This document shows positions 6,329 through 13,620 of a DNA stretch of 17,937 nt, piece after piece. Position 1 is the first letter of the stretch. The number at the start of each line of letters is the position of its first letter. This DNA is from Rubrivivax sp. (lineage in GTDB: Bacteria > Pseudomonadota > Gammaproteobacteria > Burkholderiales > Burkholderiaceae), in assembly GCA_004211235.1 (NCBI GenBank), contig SEEY01000013.1, positions 1 to 17,937 on the forward strand, read 5' to 3'. Both the position numbers and the translations under genes were made by a program. The notes beneath the pieces were generated by a model. The model was given only the letters and a program-made list of their open reading frames with translations, did no database searches and was not told the origin of the DNA.

Positions 6329-8844
6329 GCGTTGCTGGTCGCGTGGACCTCGGCAATGGTGGTCAGGCCCTGCAGCACCTTGACGATGCCGTCCTGGCGC
6401 AGCGAACGCATGCCCTCGGCCAGGCCGGCGTTGAACAGCTCCTCGGCGCGTGCGCCGGTCTGGACCATGCGGCGGATGTCGCGCGATACGGTCAGCAGCT
6501 CATGCAGGCCCGTGCGGCCCTTGTAGCCGCTGCCGCCACAGGCCGGGCAGCCGGGACTGTGGAATTTCATCAGCCGGCCGTCCTTGCCGTGCTGCCTCGC
6601 CCAATCGGCCGCGAGCGCGCTGCGCGACGGCCGGGCCTGCGCGTCGAATGCGTGCAGATAGTCGTCCAGCAACTCGCCGAGCTCCGCCTCGCCGAGGGGC
6701 TCGCTCGTCTGGCATGCGGTGCAGCAGCGCCGCACCAGCCGCTGGGCCAGCACGGCGAGCAGCGAGTCCGCGAAGTTGAAGGGGTCCATGCCCATGTCGA
6801 GCAGCCGCGTGATCGTCTCGGCGGCGCTGTTGGTGTGCAGCGTGGACAGCACGAGATGGCCGGTCAGCGATGCCTCGATGGCGATCTCGGCCGTCTCCTG
6901 GTCGCGGATTTCGCCCACCATGATGACGTCCGGGTCCGCCCGCAGGAAGGCGCGCAGCGCCTTGGCGAAGGTCCAGTCGATCTTCGGGTTGACCTGCACC
7001 TGGCGCAGGCCCGCCTGGGTGATTTCGATCGGGTCCTCGGCCGTCCAGATCTTGCGATCGGCCGTGTTGATGTGGCTGAGCGCGGAATGCAGCGTCGTGG
7101 TCTTGCCGGAACCGGTCGGGCCGACGCACAGCACCATGCCATAGGGCCGGGCGACGGCCGTCTTGAGCGCAGCAAGATTGGCCGGCGCAAGGCCGATGCG
7201 GTCCAGCGGGATCGGCCGGCTGCTGGCCAGGATGCGCATGACGACGTCTTCCAGCCCGTTGTTGGTCGGGATGGTGGCGACACGCAGTTCCAGCCGGTGC
7301 TGCGACGAGAAGCGGGCGAAGTTGATCTTGCCGTCCTGCGGCTTGCGGCGCTCAGAGATGTCGAGGTCGCACATGATCTTGATGCGCGCGATCATCGCGT
7401 TACGGTAGGTGGGTGGCAGCTCCAGGTAGGGCTGCAGCACGCCGTCGCGGCGGAAGCGGATCTTGAGTTTCTCGCGGCCGGGATAGGTCTCGATGTGGAT
7501 GTCGGACACGCCCTGGTTGCTCGCCTCGATGATCATCGTGTTGATGAGGCGCACCAGCGAGTTGTCGCTCTGCTCGATGGGCGACTCGTCCTCGCGCGCC
7601 GAGCGCTCGCTGCTGTCGCGCTCCAGGCTTTCGATGAGCTTGTTGGAGCTGTCGAGCGAGAAGTCGGGCTGGAAGTCGGGCAGGGCGTCGCTGTTGCGTG
7701 GCAGCGCGTCGGCGCCGAAGCGGTTGAAGGTCGTCGGGATGGCGAACTGCAGCGTGCCGAGTTTCGTCAGCGTCGGCACGACCTTGAGCTGGGTGATGAA
7801 CTCCACCTCGTCGAGCGCGTCGCGCCGCGTCGGGTCTTCCATCGCGACGATGAGGCGGCCGTCGCGCAGCACCAGCGGCAAGACCTCCAGCCGCCTGGCA
7901 ACGGCGTAGGGAATCTTGCGCACTGCATCGGGTTCGATGGCGAAGTGCTCCACGTCGACGACCGGGTAGCCCATCTTGCGCGCCAGCGCCGACTGCAGCT
8001 GTGCGCGGCTGATCACGCCCTTGCGCACCAGCAGCTCGCCGAGCGGCACGGAGCGGTCGTCGCGCTGCTGCACGAGTGCCACCTCGAGCTGGTCGGGTGT
8101 GACGAGGTCCAGCGCCAGCAGGGCCTCGCCGATGCGCACCATCGGCATGCGGGCCTGCTGGTCGATGGCCTGCAGCAGCTGCTCGGCGGTGACGATCTGC
8201 TGCTCGACGAGGATGTCGCCGACGCGCTTCTGCCGCAGCCCGGTCTGCTCGATGGCGGCGGCAGCCAGCTGCTCCTGCGTGACGAGCTGGTCCTTCAGCA
8301 GCAGGTCGCCGATGCGCTCGCCGATCTCGAAATGCGCCAGCACCTCGCGCGGCACGAAGACGCGGCGCACCGAGTCGTCGTTGTCGGACAGCGGCGGGAA
8401 CAGGAACAGGCCGAGCTTGTCGTGCTGATGCCCGATGGTGATGCCCTTGAGCTCGTCGCCGCCCTGGAAGACGAGGCGGAAGTTGCTGCGCGGGCGCTGG
8501 TCGAGGTTGAGCGGCGCCTCCAGGTCATCGGTATCGCGCGGCGGCACGGCGATGGCGCGCATCAGCTTGACGGCGCGGAACTGGCTGAACTTCAGCGGCA
8601 TGCTGGTGCGGGCCGGCGGTACCGTGATGCGAACGGTACGGTCGCTCGCATCCAGCTCCAGCATCTGGCCGTTGCTGCGGCTGTTGTTCAGGCCGAGGAT
8701 CTCGCAGGCCTCCGAGCCTTGCTGCACCTGGGGCTGCGGGTAGGCCGCGTAGGGCGGCGTGGGCCAGAGGAAGTCCGACGGCTGGCCTGCGGTGGCCTCG
8801 GCGTCTCCCTGGGGCCAGGGCAGTGGCTCGGACGGGTCGGTCAT
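6325..8844 (-). CDS. Large PilB/GspE-type ATPase with four tandem MshEN half-motifs
   Basis: This 839-residue protein is far longer than MshE. From the N terminus it has a Pro-rich start (1-45); a small predicted beta-rich domain (about 47-172, with a GGDELKGITIG turn that vaguely resembles the DUF6982 style); and four 24-residue MshEN-like motifs starting at R177, R207, R237 and P267, exactly 30 residues apart. A linker rich in charged residues (about 380-425) follows, then the ATPase core: Walker A GPTGSGKT 575-582, Walker B DPDVIMVGEIRD 637-648, His box STLHTN 667-672, and zinc cysteines C707/C708, C711, C766, C769. All catalytic motifs are intact. It is the first gene of the operon, coupled to mshE by ATGA. 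It may be a second extension motor or a regulatory partner of MshE. Confidence 0.85.
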   Translation of the reverse strand: MTDPSEPLPWPQGDAEATAGQPSDFLWPTPPYAAYPQPQVQQGSEACEILGLNNSRSNGQMLELDASDRTVRITVPPARTSMPLKFSQFRAVKLMRAIAVPPRDTDDLEAPLNLDQRPRSNFRLVFQGGDELKGITIGHQHDKLGLFLFPPLSDNDDSVRRVFVPREVLAHFEIGERIGDLLLKDQLVTQEQLAAAAIEQTGLRQKRVGDILVEQQIVTAEQLLQAIDQQARMPMVRIGEALLALDLVTPDQLEVALVQQRDDRSVPLGELLVRKGVISRAQLQSALARKMGYPVVDVEHFAIEPDAVRKIPYAVARRLEVLPLVLRDGRLIVAMEDPTRRDALDEVEFITQLKVVPTLTKLGTLQFAIPTTFNRFGADALPRNSDALPDFQPDFSLDSSNKLIESLERDSSERSAREDESPIEQSDNSLVRLINTMIIEASNQGVSDIHIETYPGREKLKIRFRRDGVLQPYLELPPTYRNAMIARIKIMCDLDISERRKPQDGKINFARFSSQHRLELRVATIPTNNGLEDVVMRILASSRPIPLDRIGLAPANLAALKTAVARPYGMVLCVGPTGSGKTTTLHSALSHINTADRKIWTAEDPIEITQAGLRQVQVNPKIDWTFAKALRAFLRADPDVIMVGEIRDQETAEIAIEASLTGHLVLSTLHTNSAAETITRLLDMGMDPFNFADSLLAVLAQRLVRRCCTACQTSEPLGEAELGELLDDYLHAFDAQARPSRSALAADWARQHGKDGRLMKFHSPGCPACGGSGYKGRTGLHELLTVSRDIRRMVQTGARAEELFNAGLAEGMRSLRQDGIVKVLQGLTTIAEVHATSNA

Positions 8845-8857
8845 GGCTTTCGATTAT

Positions 8858-8874
8858 GGCGGCGGGTCGCCGCC
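8858..8874. promoter_or_regulatory. Hairpin in the leader of the pilus operon
   Basis: GGCGGCG (8858-8864) pairs perfectly with CGCCGCC (8868-8874) across a 3-base loop. It lies 14-30 bases upstream of the ATG of the first pilus gene (minus strand), just before a weak GAAAG ribosome-binding site, and in the 82-base gap shared with divergent pcp. It could affect translation of the operon's first gene, but GC-rich DNA forms such stems by chance. No clear promoter was recognised in the gap. Confidence 0.3.
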
Positions 8875-8926
8875 CTTGCTGCGGCCAAAAGCGCCTCTGT
8901 TACTTGCCAATCCGCACAATGCGGGC

Positions 8927-9577
8927 ATGACCATCCTGCTCACCGGCTTCGAGCCCTTCGGCGGCGAGCCGATCAACCCGTCATGGGAAGTGGCGCGTGC
9001 CCTGCATGGCCAGCGCATCGGCGACACCATCATCCAGGCGCGCTGCCTACCCACGAGTTTCAACGGTGCCCCGTTGGCGCTGGCCGAAGCTCTTGCCGCC
9101 GTGAGACCCCGGCTCGTGATCGCGCTCGGCCAGGCCAGCGGCCGCAGCGAGATCTCCATCGAGCGGGTGGCGCTCAACCTCATCGATGCCCGCATCGCCG
9201 ACAACCTGGGGCACCGCCCGCAGGATGTGCCGGTGCGTGCCGGCGCGGCCGCTGCCTACTTCACGACCCTGCCCGTCAAGGCGATGCGGGACGCGCTGCG
9301 CGCCGCGGGCCACCCCGCCGGGCTGTCGCTCAGCGCAGGCGCCTTCGTTTGCAACCAGGTGTTCTTCGAGTTGCAACATTGCCTTGCCGGCGAGCCCGCC
9401 CGGAGCGGATTCATCCATCTGCCGGCGTTGCCCGAGCAGGCCGCCCGGTCGCAGCCGTCGGTGCCCAGCATGAGCCTTTCGGCGCAGGTCGATGCGATCC
9501 GGCTGGCCGTCACGGTGGCGTTGACCGTCGAAGGCGACTTGCCCACCGCAGGTGACGAAGGCGCGCCCGTCAGCTGA
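8927..9577 (+). CDS. pcp: Pyrrolidone-carboxylate peptidase (pyroglutamyl peptidase I)
   Basis: This cytosolic cysteine peptidase (family C15) removes N-terminal pyroglutamate from peptides. The 216-residue length is the family norm. The N-terminal signature LLTGFEPFGG (4-13) and NPSWE (17-21) bind substrate. The catalytic triad is visible: Glu79 in EISIERVALN, Cys142 in AGAFVCNQVFF, and His164 in GFIHLP. The ATG at 8927 begins exactly where family members begin; longer starts would add an unrelated extension. No clear Shine-Dalgarno box precedes it. It stands alone, divergent from the pilus operon and convergent with the anti-sigma gene, so nothing nearby suggests a special partner. Confidence 0.93.
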   Translation: MTILLTGFEPFGGEPINPSWEVARALHGQRIGDTIIQARCLPTSFNGAPLALAEALAAVRPRLVIALGQASGRSEISIERVALNLIDARIADNLGHRPQDVPVRAGAAAAYFTTLPVKAMRDALRAAGHPAGLSLSAGAFVCNQVFFELQHCLAGEPARSGFIHLPALPEQAARSQPSVPSMSLSAQVDAIRLAVTVALTVEGDLPTAGDEGAPVS

Positions 9578-9584
9578 TCCGCCA

Positions 9585-9599
9585 GGCGCGGCCCGCGCC
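9585..9599. terminator. GC-rich palindrome between convergent pcp and anti-sigma genes
   Basis: GGCGCGG (9585-9591) and CCGCGCC (9593-9599) are complementary around a single base, giving at least a 5-pair stem with a 5-base loop. It fills the 24-base gap between two convergent genes, where a two-way terminator is expected. There is no T-run on either side, so intrinsic termination is doubtful. Confidence 0.25.
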
Positions 9600-9601
9600 G
9601 G

Positions 9602-9784
9602 CTATTCCTCGCTGTACTGGCGCCACCGCGCGCTGGCCTGCCGCATCAGCTCGACCTGGCGCTGGAAGCGGCGGCAATTGCCGCAGATGCGGTGATGCAG
9701 GCGCAGCGACAGGCGCTCGGCCAGCGGCAACGTGCGGTCTTCAGCCTGCAAGGTGATGTGCGTCGCTTCGCGGCAGGTGATCAT
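9602..9784 (-). CDS. Small zinc-finger anti-sigma-like protein
   Basis: This 60-residue cytosolic protein has a zinc-finger pattern H30-x3-C34-x2-C37 and an early Cys4, as in ZAS-type (zf-HC2) anti-sigma factors. It has no membrane segment. The start at 9784 lies 8 bases after the stop of the ECF sigma gene, so the two are co-transcribed. By family rule it should bind the sigma factor and release it on a signal, often metal or oxidant acting on the zinc site. It is shorter than most ZAS proteins (which often have a C-terminal sensor part), so it may be a minimal form. Function is inferred from the motif and position. Confidence 0.7.
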   Translation of the reverse strand: MITCREATHITLQAEDRTLPLAERLSLRLHHRICGNCRRFQRQVELMRQASARWRQYSEE

Positions 9785-9792
9785 CAGCTTCG

Positions 9793-10383
9793 TCAAGTCG
9801 CCCCTCCGGCGATGGATGTGCCGAACCAGCCTGTCTGCAGGCACTCCCGCAGCCTGAGCCGGGCCCGGTGCAGCATGACCCAGAGATTGGTCGGGGTGAT
9901 CGCGAGTTCCTTACAGATCTCGTCCGATTCCAGCTCCAGCCATTCACGCATCATGAAGAGCCGGCCCTGCTGACCGGGGAGCTTGTCGACGCAGGCTTCC
10001 AGCACCTTCATGAAGTCGAGTTGTCGCAGCACGTCCTCGGGGTTGCCCCAGTCGTGCTGGGCCTCGCGCCAGTGGCCGTCGGCGGAGAACATCAGGTCGT
10101 CGAGGTCTTCGCCGTCCTCGCTCGTGGCCGTCGTCGACATCTCGCGGCTGTTCCTGCGGATCTGGTCGATGAGCTTGTGCTTGAGGATGCCGATGAGCCA
10201 GGTCTTGAGCTGGCTGTTGCCGGCAAACGCCTGCGGTTTTTCGAGCGCCGCGAGCAGCGTCTCCGAGACGGCGTCCTCCGCCCATGCCGGGTTGCGCAAC
10301 TGCAGGCGCGCGTATTTCAGCAACACCGGGCGCAGGGCTTCGATCTGGCGGCAATAGTCCGCTGAGGCGGTGGGAGCTGTCAT
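9793..10383 (-). CDS. ECF RNA polymerase sigma factor
   Basis: This 196-residue protein has sigma-70 region 2 at about 12-80 (the [13 protein letters not shown] helix and the [17 protein letters not shown] promoter-melting/-10 helix) and region 4 at about 124-182, ending in the helix-turn-helix [21 protein letters not shown]. Between them is a longer than usual linker (about 82-118). It is acidic and Trp-containing, with an ADGHW motif at 101-105 and Trp112. It is divergent from the bufferin-type operon, and relatives of this sigma type are found beside such operons (for example rpoQ near gigPABT in Cupriavidus metallidurans). That suggests it activates the operon and perhaps itself. Only one ATG fits; it has no good ribosome-binding site. 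Confidence 0.88.
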   Translation of the reverse strand: MTAPTASADYCRQIEALRPVLLKYARLQLRNPAWAEDAVSETLLAALEKPQAFAGNSQLKTWLIGILKHKLIDQIRRNSREMSTTATSEDGEDLDDLMFSADGHWREAQHDWGNPEDVLRQLDFMKVLEACVDKLPGQQGRLFMMREWLELESDEICKELAITPTNLWVMLHRARLRLRECLQTGWFGTSIAGGAT

Positions 10384-10395
10384 GACGGCGCGAAG

Positions 10396-10424
10396 TGTAA
10401 GGATGCAGCGGTGTCTTGCGACTT
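10396..10424 (+). promoter_or_regulatory. Putative ECF-sigma promoter of the bufferin-type operon
   Basis: TGTAAGG at 10396-10402 and CGACTT at 10419-10424 are 16 bases apart. This resembles the GTAA-type -35 and CGA(C/A)-type -10 elements of many ECF sigma factors. The site lies 58 bases upstream of the precursor-peptide ATG and starts 13 bases before the divergent sigma gene, the expected place for a promoter driven by that sigma factor. This is pattern recognition only; no consensus for this sigma group was available. Confidence 0.4.
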
Positions 10425-10482
10425 CGCTGATGCCGCCGCATCATCCGGCCGCCTTCCCACCCAACCCTTTGGAGACCTGTCC

Positions 10483-10746
10483 ATGAAGAACCAAGCCCTC
10501 GTGTCCTCCGCCCTTGCCGCTGCACTGTCGCTGGGCGTCGTCGCCCAGGCGCAGGCCGCCGATGCCGCCAAGGAAAAGTGCTACGGCATCGCCAAGGCCG
10601 GCCAGAACGACTGCGCCACCGCCAACGGCAGCCACTCCTGCGCCGGCCAGTCCAAGGCCGACAAGGACGCCAACGAATGGAAGTACGTCGCCAAAGGCAC
10701 GTGCGAGAAGGAAGGCGGCATGACCAAGGCGCCCGCCAAGAAGTGA
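10483..10746 (+). CDS. gigP/bufA: Bufferin-type precursor peptide (DUF2282), exported
   Basis: The protein has 87 residues. A signal peptide covers 1-25 (MKNQ, Ala/Leu-rich core, cut at AQA before Ala26). The mature part has four cysteines, C33 ([10 protein letters not shown]), C44 (NDCAT), C53 (SHSCAG) and C74 (GTCEK), matching the layout of the DUF2282 family. In that family the cysteines are modified by a DUF692 enzyme and the product binds copper in the periplasm (bufferins in Caulobacter; GigP in Cupriavidus). A GGAG box lies 8 bases before the ATG. An in-frame ATG at 10411 would add 24 residues before the signal peptide and is rejected. The stop overlaps the next start (TGATG), so peptide and modifying enzyme are coupled. 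The Lys-rich tail (82-87) may vary. Confidence 0.88.
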   Translation: MKNQALVSSALAAALSLGVVAQAQAADAAKEKCYGIAKAGQNDCATANGSHSCAGQSKADKDANEWKYVAKGTCEKEGGMTKAPAKK

Positions 10747-11588
10747 TGCGCGTGATGGCGCCTGCCCCCTGCATCGGCATCGGCTGGCGCCATCGTCACT
10801 ACGAGGAACTGCTGGCCGAGCGCCCGGCGCTCGGCTTCATCGAGGTTCATTCCGAGAACTTCTTCGCCGACGGCGGCATCACGCTCGCGGTGCTCGAGGC
10901 GGGCCGTGAGGCCTACGACCTCAGCCTGCACGGCGTCGGCCTCGCGTTGGGATCGGCCGCCGGGCTGGACCAGGCGCATCTCGACCGGCTGGCCCGCCTC
11001 GTCGCGCGCATGCAGCCGCGCTGGGTGTCCGACCATGCCTGCTTTGCACGCGTCGGCTCGGGCCTGCATGCCGCCGACCTGCTGCCCATTCCCTTCACCG
11101 ACGAATCCCTCGCGCTGATGAACCGCCATGTCGGCCAGGTTCAGGACCGCCTGGGCCGGCCGATGCTGGTGGAGAACATCAGCGCCTACGTCGGCTGGGC
11201 GGGCGACACGCTGGCCGAGCCGGAGTTCTTCAATGCACTGACCCGCGAGAGCGGCTGCGGCCTGCTGCTGGACGTCAACAACCTCTTCGTCAACGCCCGC
11301 AACGCCGGCCATGACGCGGCGGGCGCTGCCCGGGAGGCGATGCGCTGGGTGGATGCGATCCGCCCGGGCAGCGTCAGCGAGATCCATCTGGCCGGCCATT
11401 GCGAGCGCGATGACGGCCTCGTCATCGATGACCATGGCAGCCTGGTTCGCGACGAGGTCTGGCAGGTCTACCAGCACGCGATCCGCCGTTTCGGGCCGAC
11501 GCCCACGCTCATCGAATGGGATACCGCCGTGCCGGAGCTCACCGTGCTGCTGGCCGAGGCGGAGCGGGCGAGGGCGGTGCAGCGATGA
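10746..11588 (+). CDS. gigA/bufB: DUF692 multinuclear iron oxidase (MNIO), peptide-modifying
   Basis: This 280-residue TIM-barrel enzyme is of the MNIO (DUF692) family. These use two or three iron ions to oxidise cysteines of a precursor peptide, for example to thiooxazole-type rings. Likely metal ligands are all present: E37 in HSENF, H62 in SLHGV, D96 and H97 in SDHACF, E143 and N144 in ENIS, D176 with N178 and N179 in DVNN, E212, H214 and H218 in EIHLAGH, D229 and H230, and E257 in EWD. The ATG at 10746 shares its A with the stop of the precursor gene (TGATG); an ATG three codons later (10755) is also possible. The C terminus overlaps the DUF2063 gene by ATGA. Confidence 0.9.
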   Translation: MRVMAPAPCIGIGWRHRHYEELLAERPALGFIEVHSENFFADGGITLAVLEAGREAYDLSLHGVGLALGSAAGLDQAHLDRLARLVARMQPRWVSDHACFARVGSGLHAADLLPIPFTDESLALMNRHVGQVQDRLGRPMLVENISAYVGWAGDTLAEPEFFNALTRESGCGLLLDVNNLFVNARNAGHDAAGAAREAMRWVDAIRPGSVSEIHLAGHCERDDGLVIDDHGSLVRDEVWQVYQHAIRRFGPTPTLIEWDTAVPELTVLLAEAERARAVQR

Positions 11589-12283
11589 AGGCCGCCCAGC
11601 AGGCCTTCGTCAACGCGTTGCTGGGCCGCGGCGAGGCGCCTGAGGCGCTGGCTGGCGCCGAGCGCGGCCTTGCGGCCTACCGGAACAATCTGAGGGCGCT
11701 GTCGGCCCAGGCGCTGGCCGTGCCTTTCGGGCGGCTGCACGAGGCGCTCGGCGAGGGCGAGTTCGCCGCGCTGGCCTGGACCTTCTGGCGCGCCCATCCA
11801 CCCGAGAGTGGCGATCTCGGCCAATGGGGTGAGGCGCTGGCCGGCTTTCTGACCGAACGCGCCGGCGAGGCCTCCGGTCTGCCCGACCTGGCGCGCCTGG
11901 GCTGGGCGCTGCACCAGGCGGAGCGGGCCGCGGATGCGACGCTCGATGCCGAGTCGCTGGCCCGGCTCGGCAGCGACTCGCCCGAGTCGCTGTGGCTGCA
12001 GCTTCGCCCGGGCGTGGCGCTGCTCGCGCAGGCGACCGGGCCGGTGCTGGTCTGGCGCCAGGGCTGGCGCGGGCAATCGCAAGCCCTGCCGCCTGCCGAG
12101 GCCGCCTTCATGCAGGCGGTACTCGACGGCGTGAATCTTGCCGAGGCGCTGGAGACGGCGGCAGTGAAAGGTTCGGCGCTTGAGACCGACTTCGATTTCG
12201 GCGCCTGGCTGCAGGCAGCGCTACAGAACGCCTGGCTGCAAGGGGTCAGGTCTACACCACCGAACCGGACCACCACCACATGA
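11585..12283 (+). CDS. gigB/bufC: DUF2063 partner protein of the MNIO enzyme
   Basis: This 232-residue protein has the family's N-terminal helical domain: QQAFVNALLGRG near 5-16, then GLAAYRNNLRALSAQAL (about 29-45), and a Trp-rich section with FWRAHPP (67-73). DUF2063 proteins partner DUF692 enzymes and are thought to recognise the precursor peptide and present it for modification. The ATG at 11585 overlaps the MNIO stop (ATGA), preferred over the ATG at 11516 that would overlap it by 73 bases. The C-terminal half (120-225) is rich in Leu and Ala and less conserved to my eye. The stop overlaps the DoxX gene by ATGA, keeping the four genes in one transcript. Confidence 0.85.
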   Translation: MKAAQQAFVNALLGRGEAPEALAGAERGLAAYRNNLRALSAQALAVPFGRLHEALGEGEFAALAWTFWRAHPPESGDLGQWGEALAGFLTERAGEASGLPDLARLGWALHQAERAADATLDAESLARLGSDSPESLWLQLRPGVALLAQATGPVLVWRQGWRGQSQALPPAEAAFMQAVLDGVNLAEALETAAVKGSALETDFDFGAWLQAALQNAWLQGVRSTPPNRTTTT

Positions 12284-12768
12284 ACGCCCTGATCTCCACC
12301 GCGCTGCGCACCGCCACCGACCCCGGCCTGCAACCCACGCGGCTGCCGGCCTGGCTGGACACGCTCGTCAGCCATCTGCAATCGCTGGCGCTGCTGGCCG
12401 CCCGGCTCTACGTGGCGCAGATCTTCTTTTTGTCCGGCCTGACCAAGCTGCGCGACTGGTCGTCCACGCTGGCCCTGTTCAACGACATCTACCAGGTGCC
12501 GCTGCTGCCACCCGTGCTGGCGGCCTACATGGGCACGGCCGGCGAACTCGTGCTGCCGGTGCTGCTGGTGCTGGGCCTGGCCACGCGCTTTGCCGGCGCG
12601 GGCCTGTTCGTCGTCAACCTGATGGCGGCCCTGTCGCTGATGGCCGACGACTTCTCGCCCGCCGCGCAGGCCCAGCACACGCTGTGGGGTGTGCTCGCTG
12701 TGGTCATCGCGCTGTGGGGCGCGGGCCGCTGGTCGGTGGACCGCTGGCTCGCTACTCGCGTGGCCTGA
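12280..12768 (+). CDS. gigT: DoxX-family membrane protein of the bufferin operon
   Basis: This 162-residue inner-membrane protein has four predicted transmembrane helices at about 35-54, 80-101, 104-122 and 134-150. DoxX hallmarks are the RLYVAQIFFLSGLTKL segment (42-57) and the GTAGELVLPVLLVLGLATR segment (85-103). It is the fourth gene of gigPABT-like operons. Its exact job is not established; roles in redox balance or in transfer of the metal-peptide system have been suggested for DoxX proteins. The ATG overlaps the DUF2063 stop. The last 17 bases overlap the end of tolA on the other strand, an unusually tight convergent junction. Confidence 0.85.
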   Translation: MNALISTALRTATDPGLQPTRLPAWLDTLVSHLQSLALLAARLYVAQIFFLSGLTKLRDWSSTLALFNDIYQVPLLPPVLAAYMGTAGELVLPVLLVLGLATRFAGAGLFVVNLMAALSLMADDFSPAAQAQHTLWGVLAVVIALWGAGRWSVDRWLATRVA

Positions 12769-13620
12769 AGCTCAGGATCAGCACCGGCGGCACGCGGCCG
12801 TCCACGTCGCGCGGCAGCGTCTCGGCCTTCTCGATGGCGCGCAGCACGGCGCGGTCCCAGTCGGCGTCGGCGCTGGCCTTGAGCACCTTGCTGCCCAGGA
12901 TGCGGCCATCCGGCCCCAACGTCACCTGAACCTCGGCCGTCGGATTGGCCGCGCCATCGTCGCCGTAGATGATGAGCGGGCGGATCTTGCCCTTGATGCG
13001 GCCCGCATAACCAGCCGATGGCGCGGCGTTCTGCGCCGCCGTGCCGGTGGAGCCCGGCGTGCCGCCGGCCATGCCCTGGATGCGGCGCAGGTTCTCCAGC
13101 CGCAGCGCCTCGCGGCGGGCATCGGCATCCTTCGCTGCCTTCGCCTCCTTGGCGTCCTTCGCGACCTTCTCGTCCTTGAGCTTCTTGCGGTCCTGCTCGG
13201 CCTTTTCCTTGTCGAGCTTGTCCTTGACCGCCTTGTCCTTCGCTTCCTTTTCCTTCGCCGCCTTCTCGCGCTCGACCTTGGCCGCTTGCTCACGCGCCTG
13301 TTCTTCCCTGCGCTTCCTGTCCTTGGCGATGGCGATCTCGGCGTCGCGACGCTGCTCCGCGGCTTCCTCCTCCGCCGCGCGTTGCTGGGCGCGCGTGTCG
13401 GGCTTGGGTGCCTCCGGCTCGGGCTCGGGCGGCGCCTCTTCGCGCGGCGCCGCGATCTGCGGAATGGCCGACCACAGCTCCGCCTCGAAGGCCGGCGACG
13501 AGTCGCTGTGCCAGTTCACCCCATAGCTGAGGGCGAGGATCAACAGACCGTGCGCAATGAGCGCAAAGGTCAGGCCGCGGCCAATGCCGGCGACCTCGGG
13601 CGGACGCAGGGTCGCAGCGC

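Noticed and set aside
4541..6526. A 661-codon open frame on the plus strand
   Set aside because: It is antisense to mshE with no recognisable domain and the same shadow-type composition.
6343..9555. A 1070-codon open frame on the plus strand
   Set aside because: It runs antisense to the large ATPase and then out of frame through pcp; its composition (His, Arg, Gln, Ala, Val-rich, low complexity) is that of a GC-rich shadow frame, while both overlapped genes have full family motifs.
10581..11477. Long minus-strand frame opposite the MNIO gene
   Set aside because: No motif, and it lies opposite a gene with a complete set of family ligands.
11677..12678. Long minus-strand frame opposite the DUF2063 and DoxX genes
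   Set aside because: Gln/Ala/Arg-rich shadow frame that crosses two coupled genes on the other strand.
13050..13400. Low-complexity Lys/Glu/Ala-rich stretch as a DNA repeat array
   Set aside because: It is the normal periplasm-spanning helix of TolA; codons vary and there is no fixed repeat unit at the DNA level.
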